Counted from the stretch's first letter, positions 12,267 through 23,334 are shown. The stretch: 64,000 nucleotides of DNA from Dama dama (GCF_033118175.1 NC_083710.1:43617501-43681500), one strand, 5' to 3'. A program made the numbers and translations. The notes: generated from the sequence alone by a model not told the origin.

Positions 12267-12489
12267 TGTGTGTGCTAAGCCGCTTCAGTCGTGTCCAACT
12301 CTTTGCCACCCCATGGACTGTAGCCTGCCAGGCTCTCTGTCCATGAGGATTCCCCAGGCAAGAATACTGGAATGGGTTGCTGTTCCCTTCTCCAGAGGAA
12401 TTTTCTGACCTAGGGATTGAGCCTGTCTCTCTTACATCTCCTGCGTTGGCAGAAAGGTTCTCTACCACTAGCTCCACCTGGGAAGCCCA
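12267..12489 (-). mobile_element. Bov-tA SINE (variant head)
   Basis: Minus-strand SINE. The tail side begins with a GT-run and ctaagccgcttcagtcgtg at the left; the head ends in ctccacctgggaagcc at the right. The head belongs to a variant type whose reversed form reads ...ctcttacatctcctgcgttggcag. No clear target-site duplication. Confidence 0.9.
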
Positions 12490-12497
12490 CAGCGATA

Positions 12498-12665
12498 ACT
12501 AATAATTTATGGATGCTTACTGTATTACGTTCTGTGTTAAAAACCTTATATTTATTCCCTAAATTATGTTCTTGGTAACTTTGATATTACTCCATTTTAT
12601 GACCTGTCAAGACTACCTTTGGATTAAATGACAGAATTAAAATTTAATTCAAGACAAAGAAAACA
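12498..12665 (-). mobile_element. MIR SINE fragment
   Basis: Reversed MIR pattern: 'gatgcttactgtatta' followed by 'gttctgtgttaaaa', then a stretch like the reversed MIR core near 'ccattttatgacctg'. Old and diverged. Confidence 0.5.
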
Positions 12666-12748
12666 TCAATATTATATCTATCTATCTCTCAATCTATTTA
12701 TCCATCCTTCCCTTTCAGGAAAAAGTTTATCCTGCTATATTGCTATTA

Positions 12749-12868
12749 CCTCTTCATTAGCATATCTTCATGAGAATATTTTTGGAACCTAAATTGATTT
12801 TAGATACCTTATCTTTTATTTTTGACACACGAACTAGTTATTATTTTTTTGATACAATTTTATTTCCC
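12749..12868. repeat. Direct repeat, copy A (~118 bp)
   Basis: Roughly 80-85% identical by eye to 13093-13210. Shared landmarks are gaatatttttggaacct, gattttagatacc/gattttggatacc and gatacaatttta. The two copies lie either side of the Bov-tA at 12869-13090. Confidence 0.85.
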
Positions 12869-13090
12869 GTTGTCATTTAGTTGTGAAGTTGTGTCTGTTT
12901 CTTTGTGACCTCATGGACGTAGCCCACCAGACTTCTCTATCCATGGGATTTCCCAGGCAAAAATACTGTAGTGGGTTTCCACTACATAAGAAAATGGCTA
13001 CCCATTTTCCTCTCCAGGATTCCTTCCTGACCCAGGAATCAAATCCATGTCTACTGCTTGGCAGGCGGATTCTTTACCACTGAAACACCT
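12869..13090 (-). mobile_element. Bov-tA SINE with palindromic insertion, between direct repeats
   Basis: Old minus-strand Bov-tA with the tail side at the left. Inside the Bov-A body an extra ~25 bases form two adjacent short inverted repeats: GTAGTGG/CCACTAC (12968-12974, 12979-12985) and GAAAATGG/CCATTTTC (12990-12997, 13002-13009). The extra bases are absent from other copies in this window. Confidence 0.85.
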
Positions 13091-13092
13091 CA

Positions 13093-13210
13093 CCTCTTCA
13101 TGAAAATTTCTTCACAAGAATATTTTTGGAACCTAGATTGATTTTGGATACCTTATCTTTTATTTTTTACAAATGCATTTTATTATCTTTTTGATACAAT
13201 TTTACTTCTG
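13093..13210. repeat. Direct repeat, copy B (~118 bp)
   Basis: Partner of 12749-12868, in the same orientation, offset by about 344 bases. It carries its own substitutions, so the duplication is old. It ends shortly before the BovB fragment starting near 13242. Confidence 0.85.
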
Positions 13211-13241
13211 AGAAAACTTGAATAGTTTTTCAAGATGTATT

Positions 13242-14400
13242 GGAACCAGAGAACAAATTGCCGACATCCACTGGATCATAAAAAAAGCAAGAGAGTTCCA
13301 GAAAAACATCTACTTTAGTTTTATTGACTATGCCAAAGCGACTGTGTGGATCACAACAAACTGTGGAAAATTCTTCAAGTGATGGGAATACCAGATGACC
13401 TAACCTGCCTCCTAAGAAAGCTGTACACAGGTCAAGAAGCAACAGTTAGAACGAACAACAGACTGGTTCCAAATCGGGAAAGGAGTATGTCAAGGCTGTA
13501 TATTGTCACCCTGCTTATTTAACTTATATGCAGAGTACATCATGTGAAATGCTGGATTGGATGAAGCACAAGCTGGAATCAAGATTTCTGGGAGAAACAT
13601 CAATAACCTCAGATACACAGATGACAAAACCCTTATGGCAGAAAGCGAAGAAGAACAAAGGAGCCTCTTGATGAAAGTGAAAGAGGAGAGTGAAAAAGTT
13701 TGCTTAATACTCAACATTCAGAAAACTAAGATCATGGCATCTGGTCCCATCACTTCATGCCAAATAGATGGGGAAACAATGGAAACAGTGAGAGACTTTA
13801 TTTTTTTGGTCTCCAAAATCACTGCAGAAGGTGCCTGCAGCCATGAAATTAAAAGATGCTTGCTCCTTGGAAGAAAAGCTATGATCAGCCCAAACAGCAT
13901 ATTAAAAAGCAGAGACATCACCAGCAAAGGTCCATCTAGTCAAAGCTATGATTTTCCCAGTAGTCAAGTAAAGATGTGAGAGTTGGACTATAAAGAAAGC
14001 TGAACACTAAAGAATTGATGCTTTTGAACTGTGGTGTTGGACAAGACCCTTGAGCGTCCCCTGGACTGCAAGGAAATCCAACCAGCCCATCCTAAAGCAA
14101 TTTAGTTCTGAATATCCATTGGAAGGACTGATGCAGAAGCTGAAATTCCAATACTTTGGCCACCTGATACAAAGAACTGACTCAATTGAAAATACCCTGA
14201 TGCTGGGAAAGATTGCAGGCTAGAGAAGAAGGGGACAACAGAGGATGAGATGGTTGGATGGCATCACTGATGCAATGGACATGAGTTTGAGTAGGTTCCA
14301 AGGGTTGGTGATGGACAGGGAAGCTTGTCCATGCTGCAGCCTGGCGTGCTGCAGTCCATGGGATCACAAAGAGTCAGACACGACTGAGCGACTGAACTGA
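13242..14400 (+). pseudogene. BovB reverse transcriptase remnant
   Basis: Decayed C-terminal half of the BovB polyprotein, which copies its own RNA at the nicked target in the nucleus. It starts in the block before RT motif A. The readable 140-codon segment at 13557-13979 carries the catalytic box as YTDD (13614-13625) instead of YADD, followed by a Lys where other copies have Thr. Small indels shift the frame before 13557 and near 13930, and a TAG occurs at 14221-14223. It cannot be functional. Confidence 0.9.
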
Positions 14401-14403
14401 AAT
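13242..14403 (+). mobile_element. BovB (RTE) LINE, 5' truncated
   Basis: 1.16 kb of BovB from the start of the reverse transcriptase region to the 3' end, finishing with gactgagcgactgaactga. No target-site duplication was found. The 3' end matches the shared BovB/SINE tail. Confidence 0.95.
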
Positions 14404-14530
14404 GAATTGGTGTTTGCAATTTTCATTTGTGTAATAAATCATATTTGAATGACTGATTTGTTGATTTATTATTAGCCTATTCTGTTTTGTTAATTAGAAG
14501 CTACTTAACTCTACCCATTTTGCACACTTA

Positions 14531-15136
14531 ATATATTTTTTGAAATTTATTTTTAATTGGAGGATAATTGCTTCATAATGTAGTGTTGGTTTCTTCTGCA
14601 CATCTTGAATCAGCCATAAGTATACATATATCTCCTTTGTCTTGAACGTCCCTCCCACCCCACCCACATCCCATCCCTCTGCTGCTGCTGCTGTCGCTTC
14701 GGTCATGTCCGACTCTGTGTGACCCCATAGACGGCAGCCCACCAGGCTCCCCCATCCCTGGAATTCTCCAGGCAAGACTACTGGAGTGGGTTGCCGTTTC
14801 CTTCTCCAATGCATGAAAGTGAAAAGTGAAAGTGAAGTTGTTCAGTCGTGTCCGATCTTAGCGACCCCATGGACCACAGCCTCCCAGGCTCCTCTGTCCA
14901 TGGGATTTTCCAGGAAAGAGTACTGGAGTGGGGTGCCATTGTCTTCTCCGCCCATCCCTCTAGATTATCACAGAACACTAGGTTAAGCTCCCTGTGTTGT
15001 ACACAACTTCCCGACAGCTATCTATTTTACACACTGGTAATGTATATGTTTCAATGCTCTGCTTTCAGTCCATCCCACCGCCTCCTTCCCCGACTGTACC
15101 CACAAGTCCATTATCTATGTCTTCATCTCTATTCTT
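14531..15136 (-). mobile_element. L1 LINE 3' end (artiodactyl type), split by Bov-A2
   Basis: Reversed L1 3' UTR: T-rich start with tttttaattggaggataatt (14550-14569), then the typical 'gaatcagccataagtatac' block, a C-rich segment, and after the SINE 'ctccctgtgttgtacacaac' and 'ggtaatgtatatgtttcaat'. The left border is the former poly(A) side. The right border meets BovB near 15136. Confidence 0.8.
14681..14950 (-). mobile_element. Bov-A2 SINE nested in L1, with target-site duplication
   Basis: Full reversed dimer starting with the (GCT)n tail and holding both monomers with the linker near 14812-14835. It is bounded by a perfect 11-bp repeat CCCATCCCTCT (14670-14680 and 14951-14961), which is L1 sequence. 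This proves insertion into a pre-existing L1. Confidence 0.96.
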
Positions 15137-15419
15137 GTTCCATGTCGGTTCTAACTGTTGCTTCTTGATCCACATGCAGGTATATCAGAGACAGAAATGT
15201 GATTTGGTATTCTTGTCTCTTTAAGAATTTTCCACAGTTTGTGGTGATCCACGTAGTCAAAGGCTTTAGTGTAGCAGATATAGATGAAGTAGATGTTTTT
15301 CTGGAATACCCTTGCTTTCTCTATGATCTAACAAATATTGGCAGTTTGTTCTCTGGTTCCTCTGCCTTTTCTAAAACCAGCTTGCACATCTGGAAGTTCA
15401 CGGTTCACATTTTGCTGAA
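15137..15419 (-). mobile_element. Internal BovB fragment
   Basis: Reversed BovB from the RT region (landmarks: ttctaactgttgcttcttga, ccacagtttgtggtgatcc, ctggaagttcacggttcaca). Both ends are abrupt: it joins L1 at ~15136 and a SINE head at ~15420. It encodes a broken piece around RT motif A. Confidence 0.88.
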
Positions 15420-15531
15420 ACTGGTGTGGGTAGCCTTTCTCTTCTCCGAGGATCTTCCCAACCCAGGGATCGAACCCAGGTATCCCTCATTGCAGGCAGA
15501 TTCTTTATGCTGAGCCAGTAGGGAAGCCCAT
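15420..15531 (-). mobile_element. Bov-tA head fragment fused to BovB
   Basis: Only the tRNA-like head and the first part of the body of a reversed Bov-tA are present. It begins mid-element at 'actggtgtgggtagcc' directly against BovB and ends with gtagggaagccca. The missing tail means it did not arise here by ordinary insertion of a whole SINE. Confidence 0.85.
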
Positions 15532-15880
15532 AAATGGTTAAATTTCATGTTTATTTCTGACTGTGTTTCTACATACGAGACCACAACTTTACAATTATTT
15601 CTATTATCTGAAATTTTCATTGGTAAACTCACACTGGAAAAGGTATTTGCATGACGTGAATAATCACATTAGTTTAGAAAACTGATCATTGCAAAGTAAA
15701 GGTTCTTAACACCGTCATTAGTGATTAAATTAATTCTGCCTTAAAATAATATCTTTCCTTATCTATCCTAAAGATATAAATTAATTGTGATTTTTTAATC
15801 CTCTGTACAATCTAAGTGTAAAATGTTAAGATTACATTATTTCACTTTAAAAGGGGTCATGTGTGTCATTAGACAACATA
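15532..15880. other. Unassigned AT-rich DNA
   Basis: Nothing recognisable. Confidence 0.5.
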
Positions 15881-15883
15881 ATA

Positions 15884-16115
15884 AAATGGTTAAGAGCAGA
15901 GAGAATCTGGGGCCAGACCATACAGGTTTTAATCTGCTTCTACCACTTAATAACTGCATCACTCTCAGCAAATTACTTAAACCCTTTGGGACTCTATTCC
16001 CCCTTATATAAAATGAGGAAGATAAGAACTATATTTACTTCATAGTGTGATTGTGAGGATTTAAGTTGTTAATATAAAACAATTAAGGACAGTACCTGAC
16101 TTTGCTAAGGAATGT
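15884..16115 (+). mobile_element. MIR SINE
   Basis: Near-complete MIR in sense order: 'aaatggttaagagcagagag', 'tctaccacttaataactgca', then 'aaattacttaaaccc', 'ataaaatgaggaagataa', 'gtgattgtgaggatttaag'. One of the clearest MIR copies in the window. Confidence 0.8.
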
Positions 16116-17685
16116 GTCATATAATTCTTTAGTACATAAAATCAAATTTACTGTTTCATAAAGGGAAAAGCCACTCTTCATCAACTTTCACTTAACCATA
16201 GAAAAGCTTGTGATGTAGCCTTCTAACTCATTTGTTCCAAGTCAACATCTTTTTCTTTATAAGTGCTGACATTCCCCTGTGGCAGGAAAATCAACATTTT
16301 CAGTCACTTGCTTTAAATAATGGACTGAGGCCCAGCTTCAGCATCTATCCACTTCTAATTTGCTTTAAACAGCTTTTCAAATACATGGAGGTCCTAAGAC
16401 CCACTTTATCTAAATATCAGGATTTTTTTTTCCTTTTCTTCATGATTATGTCACAAAATGTAGTTATTTTGCTATAATCAAACTTAGAACATATCTGCTG
16501 TCTGGTGTTATATTCATAACCCAATTTGTTAGCAAAAATACTGCAATCAATATAGAGAGGAAATATAGATATGTATGAAATAGTCAGAAACCACACTCCT
16601 TCCAATACATTCATGGAACAAGAAAAGGAGGCAGAACTGTCTTTTGGAGCTTTAGGTCACATCCCTACTATTTCAAGCAGAAAACAAATTGTTTGCTTTA
16701 CTGCAATAGATAACAAAAGCTTGTATTAAAAATGACAAATACAATGCCAGGAGAGAAGAAAACATACTGATAAAGGCAACCATGTTGTAGACAACTTCTC
16801 TAGAAAATCACTTGTTATCCAAAGCAGGTGGCAATCTATAATCACACTTATGACAAGTTGTGACAAAAGCTTTATTCTTTCAGGCTTCTTCTAATGTAAG
16901 ATATCTGATTTGAAAATGATTTCAATGTATAATCTCTCTGCTAAGCCTCGGCATCATATCACCATCTTATATTGCTATAGTTCAAGAACTTTGATTCTAA
17001 CGGGTGATACAGAATGTTCATAACTATGGGGCAATAAACAGGGAAGAAAAGGAAATATGGGAGAGAAATAGATTTATACCAGGAATACTAAAAAGGATTT
17101 CAGTGACTCTCAAAAGGAGTACTCATAATAAAGAAGAAAAACACACACCAACACACAAAAGACTACCAATTGTCAACCACTGCTCAGGGTTCATTTAAAA
17201 TATATTTCAATCTTTAACTTTTCTTATCTCTTACTTGAATGAGCTCAACTTCCTCTAAATCTCTACAATTCATAAAATGACTTTCATGAATAAGTCTGAA
17301 TCATTGTAGTATTTCAAAAATGAGCAACACTTCTAGTATTAATAGATGTTAAATAAGTTTGTTGAATAAGTAGGTGCTAATATATGCTTTATCTACTCTT
17401 CCACCCCTCACACATTCACAAGTCATTGTAAACTCTTCAAATGTAGAAACATAATCCTATTTCTACTGGTGACAGTGACAGTCATCAGTGTCATTGAAGA
17501 AAATCAGTGATTGCACATGAATGGAGACCACAGATATTAATGAATTTGACATGAAAACCAAGAATGCATACATGAGGCAAGAGCTTGCAATAATTGAAAA
17601 TTCACATTCTAAGAAATTAAAGCAATAGCATTCTAAAATCACCAGCTCAAATTATTTACATATATTTTGCAATGCTCATGATAGT
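16116..17685. other. Unassigned DNA
   Basis: No gene. 17300-17380 holds a weak L2-end-like motif ('gttgaataagtagg'), not strong enough to call. The 134-codon frame that begins near 17720 lies in the next SINE. Confidence 0.45.
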
Positions 17686-17902
17686 TCATGCTCAGTCACT
17701 CAGTTGTATCTGACTTTTTGTGACCCCAAGGACTGTAGCCAGCCAGGTTCCTCTGTCCATGAAATTTTCCAGGAAAGAAAACTTGAGCGGGTTACCATTT
17801 CTTACTCCAAGGGATCTTCTCAACCCAGGGATCGGATGCACATCACTTGTATTTCCTGCATTGGCAAGTAGGTTATTTACCAACTGCACCACCTGGGAAG
17901 CC
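17686..17902 (-). mobile_element. Bov-tA SINE
   Basis: Minus-strand copy from gctcagtcactcagttgtatc (tail side) to ccacctgggaagccc (head side). Diverged, with no clear target-site duplication. Confidence 0.92.
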
Positions 17903-18505
17903 CTGCTAAGGGCAGTATTTATCCTTAAATTTAACACTTCACTAAGAGAATTAAAAACTAATCCATCGATGTGTTTTAGTATCCTACTAGAGAGAAGTCT
18001 TCTTTATTTTTTTCTTTCAGGAAAACTCTGGCATAGATTTAACTCAAAATTATTGCTGTTTACACTTCCTTTGGTATCTTTTATAAAGAATTTTATAGCA
18101 GATTTTGAAGTGTTCATTTTCTAATTATTGCCATGAAAAAAACTCCACAATGGATTAAAAAAATTACTTTGTAAGTTAAACAATACTTTAAACTTATTCT
18201 GTAGCTATTGGAACTGTCATGTCAATATTAATTCACATAGAATCTAAGCAAACCTGTGTGACTGAAAAAAAAAAACAACAAAGTATCTATGTATTTTCTA
18301 ACAAGATATTTTAACATGACAGTTTTTACTATTAAATTAATAAAGTCTTCTTTTACTAACCACTTAGAAGATATTGAGTGGGTGAATGAATCATTTAGCT
18401 CTCATTTTGCTCTCCCGTACTATTTTTTTTTTTTTTGTCCAATTAGCTCATTGCTGAAAATCTCACAGGGCTTTCTGTTTCTTTCTCTCCTATATATCAC
18501 TAACT
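17903..18505. other. Unassigned DNA with homopolymer runs
   Basis: Contains an A-run near 18265-18275 and a T14 run at 18423-18436. No gene or repeat named. Confidence 0.5.
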
Positions 18506-18515
18506 ATGTCAAATT

Positions 18516-18647
18516 TCCTCCTGGAGAAGGAAATGGCAACCCACTCCAATATTCTTGCCTGGAAAATCCCATGGACAGAGGAGCCTGGTAGATGACAGCC
18601 CATGGGGTTGCAAAGAGTCAGACATAATTGAGTGACTTCACTATCAC
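18516..18647 (+). mobile_element. 5' truncated Bov-A with 10-bp target-site duplication
   Basis: A single Bov-A unit without the tRNA head. It is bounded by a perfect ATGTCAAATT at 18506-18515 and 18648-18657, so the 5' truncation happened at insertion and is not later loss. Confidence 0.95.
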
Positions 18648-18809
18648 ATGTCAAATTACAGTGCTGCCAACACACCCTGCTCCCCAAATCTCAGGAATAG
18701 AATTGATGTACCCCTATGTGCTTGTAGAGCATTCTGTTTGAATCCTGTTCTTCTTTGACATGGTTTTTTGTATAGTGGGTATCTGCTTTACAGGCTGGCA
18801 CCTTATTCT

Positions 18810-19019
18810 GAAAAGTGAAAGTCGCTCAGGCTGTCTGACAAAGAATGTCAGACTCTTTGCGACCGCATGGACTATACAGCCCATGGAATTCTCTAGGCCA
18901 GAATCCTGGAGTGGGTAACCATACCCTTCTCCAGGAGATCTTCCCAACCCAGGGATCAAACCCAGGTGTCTCACATTGCAGGCAGATTCTTTACCAGCTG
19001 AGCCACAAGGGAAGCCCAT
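18810..19019 (-). mobile_element. Bov-tA SINE with inverted 14-base insertion
   Basis: Complete reversed copy bounded by CTTATTCT at 18802-18809 and 19020-19027. Near its tail, at 18840-18853, it has 14 extra bases AAAGAATGTCAGAC. These are a near reverse complement of the adjoining GTCTGAC...TCTTT sequence and create a hairpin with 18833-18839. Confidence 0.93.
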
Positions 19020-19027
19020 CTTATTCT

Positions 19028-20289
19028 AGATGATTCATTATTTCGGGAAAAGAACTATCTTATGTTATTCAGAGATACTGAGGCTAAAGCACTGTAAAAA
19101 TATCAGATTACTTTCATTTATATTCTTTTGCAAAATATTTTTTGGTATTTATATTTGAATGTAATGCTTCATTAAGAAAGCTTAAAACTTACATGGCTAT
19201 GTATTCCTAGGCCCATCATAAAGTTTTATGAAAACATAACACTGCTGTAGACTACCAATAACTGTTTGCTTGAGAATAGAGATTATGATTATATACCTAA
19301 TGTAGGGCTGCATTTCACATTGTTTTTAAAATATTTGCTAATAATTACTTTAAAATTGTGTAAATTCAATGGTAAAAGGGTTATTTCTATACTAGATATT
19401 AAGAATGACTATTTGGGAAGGATAATAAAAAGTTTAAAGTGAGAATACTGTTTGATTGGAGAGAGGAAAAGACATTCTATGAGAGGTCCTACATTAAGCA
19501 CTAAATTTTTGCAATAAAACATTAGAATGTTATAATAAAATAATAATGGGAATGCTTATAGGAATATACGTACTACAAGTAGAAAAATGAGAACCAGGGG
19601 GATAATTTAAAAGTCACGTGTGATCATGACTTAGAGAGAAATACAACCACTCTATGCCTGGAGCTATCAAAGGGTGATGTCATAAAATCTGATAACTCCT
19701 GGCCCATGCAACTTATCTCTCCCATGTTAAATATAGCATACCAAAGTCCATTTACCATTAGCTGGCTCAATATTATCACTGAGGGATTTTTGTCACTTTT
19801 ATTTTAACTTTTCCATGTAAATTCTTCTAAAGTGAGTGATTTTTCTTATTAATTATATGCACTTCAACCCCCCAATTATTTAAAAGACAAAAATGAAGGT
19901 AGGGTATATAAATTAGGCAAAGTCAAGCATAAATAGCTACAAATCAGGGTCAAATTTCAAGAGGAATGTACAGGTGACTTTCCCAATTTGGGAAAAGTTG
20001 GGGTTCTATTCCCACTGACAGCAGAAGACTTTGTGGGCACTAGACGGTTGTTTCTCACTAAAACCCTTAATCTCATTCATTCAATATGTTTTGAGTTGAT
20101 ATACTTCTTCCTAATGTTTTGCAGAAGTGAAACTGAGAGGCTTGAGCCAAAACAGTGAACTGCCTTTGATCTCACCCAAAATCTCAGGAAGCAGACCTAG
20201 TGGAAATTGAGATGGCTGTGATTTATCTTTGGCAGTATGGTTATATCCCCATTTTATTATACATTTCAACCAGACTTTTAATGTTGTGG
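19028..20289. other. Unassigned AT-rich DNA
   Basis: No gene or named repeat seen. Confidence 0.5.
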
Positions 20290-20530
20290 TGCATAGAAAC
20301 TAGGCATCGAAGAGAACATTCCTCAGGATTTAAATCCTGCCTCAGAGACTTATTAGTTTTATGATCTTGGATATATTATTGCCTGAGGCAACAGAACCTG
20401 AGTTTCCTCTTCTATAAAGTGATGATTATAATACCTTCCTACAAACTGGGAAATTGTAGAAGTAAATGAGATAACCTTTATCAAGTCTCTAATACCATGA
20501 TGGACACATCATAAGCCCTCAATAAATAGA
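20290..20530 (+). mobile_element. MIR SINE
   Basis: Sense-order MIR: 'atttaaatcctgcctcag', 'gagtttcctcttctataaag', 'gaagtaaatgagataacct', 'cataagccctcaataaata'. The 3' end is well preserved. Confidence 0.8.
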
Positions 20531-20607
20531 GCAGTAGAATCGATTTCCCTGAAAGGGTTTACTCTTAGTACCTAATTCTTTGATACAGGTATTCACTGAC
20601 TGCTCTT

Positions 20608-20630
20608 AAAAAAAAAAAAAAAAAAAAAAA
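20608..20630. repeat. Poly(A) run, 23 bases
   Basis: Pure A-run. No retrotransposon body was recognised directly upstream. Confidence 0.9.
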
Positions 20631-20689
20631 GTGAGTTTTCAAAACACTAAAGGAGCACAATATAATAGTCAGAGATGCACATTCAAAAC

Positions 20690-20800
20690 TTAAGACCAGC
20701 ACTTACTAGACTTTATCACAACCGATGAAACCTTGAACTTCAGCTTCTCATCTGTAGATTAAGGCTAACAGGATTATTATGGAGGCAAGATCTATGAATG
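20690..20800 (+). mobile_element. Possible MIR fragment
   Basis: Motifs 'gaaccttgaact...cttctcatctgtagatta' resemble the MIR middle. Weak. A separate A17 run lies at 20818-20834. Confidence 0.4.
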
Positions 20801-20834
20801 TATGTTAATCAGTCTGGAAAAAAAAAAAAAAAAG

Positions 20835-22560
20835 TTCAGTAAGCATTAGCTTCTCTTCCAATTGCTCTAATGGGAGTGTTTCAGGCAATCTTGCTGTCCT
20901 TCATCAAAAGTGTGTGTCAACTGTGTCTAGAATGATTGCTCTCACTTGCCTCCCCTGGCAGATAGTGTGAGTCTTGGAGGCAGGTTTCCTGCTGAGGGCA
21001 GAGCACCAGCATTATTCTTCATGCATCTCTCCAGGCAGCACACATTCATTCATAAGAAATGGAAAATTTGGAATGACTATGCCCTTCGTACAGAATGAGT
21101 AGAAAATTCAAATGAGCTCAATCAACAGACAGTTAAAGTAAAGAAGTGAAGCTAAATGGAGAGAACGATGAACAATAGCAATGGACACTTGACCTCAAGT
21201 GATGGAGAACATTTGAATTTGAGGGGGCCTGCACTACAGTGGCAGGGTGGGGCTCAATTCTAGATAGTTTTTGTGGCCATCCAAGAAATAGGATGGTGTT
21301 GCTGGTTCACCCAAACATTCAAGGGAAGCTAAAATTTCTTAATTCTTAAATACTGACAGCTAATTCAGGCTTAAAACACTGCAGGACCAAATTAAATGTA
21401 TGAATTGTATTCAGATCTCAGACAGAAACTCATACCTTTGTAGCCACAAAAAGCTAAAATCTAAAAAGCAATTAGTCACTCAGCTCTTTGAAACTCTGTT
21501 GCTTGTTGCTTACAGCTCAGGAAACTCAAAATAATTTTAAAAAATCTTTAAGAATAAATCCAAATGAGGAAATTTAGCCTATTGTTATTACTTTTCACAA
21601 ACAGACCAAAAAAATTAGAGCATGGGGAGGGAGGGTTGAAAGTTATTTATATCAAGACTCTTTCCCCACAGTGATCTTCTTGAATGGATAGAATTTGCAA
21701 CTTATTAAAGAAACATAACTGGTAGCAGGAGCGCCAGGTGGGGAACTATATCACCTGAGAAGTGTAGGTATTTAATCCACCTTCCTGTGAAAAGTGTTAA
21801 AGTAGAAAATGTAGGAGTGAATAGTTTAGCTCCTTGAAAGATATATCTTTTAGGATCAGCAAATTATATATATTTTTTTCCACCTGCAACCCTGATTCAC
21901 AATCTAGGGACTCAGGACACATCTGTCAGTACTTAGCTCCATTTTCACCTCTGCCACCTCACTGCAGGAGTTTCACAAGACGGAAAATTCACTTAGGCTA
22001 CCTGCTCCAGATAAAAGTCTGGAATGGTGAACTCAAATCCCAGGAGCCTCAGGTACATACTTCAGTTCGACAGAGAAAAATTTTAACTGCACTTAAAAGA
22101 AAATGACCCTGGAAAATAGGTTAGCAAGGCAGCAGGAAGCATGTGCCTGGGTATGTTTGAATTTAGAATTCTGAGTACTCTTTATAGGCAGAAAATGCTG
22201 TTTTATGCCTCAAGCTATAAGACAAAAATAAAACAGAACCCCACCACCCTCTTATCAAACCATAAACTTCCTCTAAGAGGTTGATCTGTGGAGGAGCCTG
22301 CATGAATTATTCGTGCCTTAAAAAACATTTTGAACAAAAGCAAAAGCTTTCCAACAATTTAAATGATAGATTTTTCTTGTCAATGAAGCTGTCCATTAAA
22401 AGAGGTAAAAATTAACAATCCGTATAATTTATAGACTTCAAACTGTATAATTAATGCACTCATGTTATTATTTATTTTTAGATGGAAGAAAAAGTAACTT
22501 TAATATCTCATAGGCCATATGTCTGCATGACAAAACATTGATTAAATTAACAATATTTGT
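20835..22560. other. Unassigned DNA
   Basis: No gene. 20920-21020 and 21880-22060 are less AT-rich, and the second holds part of a 90-codon plus-strand frame (21834-22106) with no recognisable domain. Confidence 0.45.
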
Positions 22561-22569
22561 GGGAAGATT

Positions 22570-22740
22570 AACACACTCTTACACACATGCACATGCACTC
22601 ACACACACACACACCTCCATATATACATGCAATTTGTCATTGTGTACTTGTATATAAAACATTGATTTTTAAACATACTACTCGTGGCAAAAAGGCAGAA
22701 ATGTGAATACATACATATATACATACATACATGCATAGGG
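22570..22740. repeat. CA-rich and CATA-rich simple repeats
   Basis: An imperfect (CA)n at about 22570-22614 and an imperfect (CATA)n at about 22708-22735, with ordinary sequence between. Confidence 0.8.
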
Positions 22741-23334
22741 GTAGAGTGTAAGGAGGGAGGGATTTTTTTTGTTTAATTACAATGATCCTATCTATAGAAA
22801 GCCTGACTATGAATGCTGTGATGTTTTTATTATGGATTCTAAACATTGCTGGATTTAAGCACCCTTGATAATAAATTTATTTTTAAGTGAACCAACAACT
22901 AAAATTACATATTTTTCAGGTAAGTAGGGGGAGGGTGCTGGGCTTGTGTGGGTCAAATCCTATAGCATTAAATATAAGACTGATGTGAGCATCTCAGATT
23001 TTTTATTTCCTTGTTAAAATGGTCTTTTATTCATTTATTCTGTGCTAATGTCAAATTTAATGAATCACTGTAAACTTGAAAACAAATTATGTATCTTTTA
23101 TGTTAGGAAAATACTTATTCAATGGGTTAGATCTGAACAAAGCTAAAGGCTCTTTGATAAAGAGACATTTCCACAGATTGAAAGGTTGCAGGAAATTTGC
23201 TTTTGAACACTTTTGCATGATGTATCGAGATATGGTCAGAAGCAAACATCCTTTGTTATTTGATTCAATACATCTTTAATGATCCTCTAAACTTGAACAA
23301 GGTGGTGCTGATGCCTGAGGGATTTATGATATTC
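22741..23334. other. Unassigned AT-rich DNA
   Basis: Nothing recognisable. Confidence 0.5.

Noticed and set aside
13557..13979. 140-codon plus-strand frame as a possible host gene
   Set aside because: It is the BovB reverse transcriptase with a damaged catalytic box, part of a truncated LINE.
17300..17470. L2 3' end
   Set aside because: L2-like motifs occur in the wrong order for one element and are weak.
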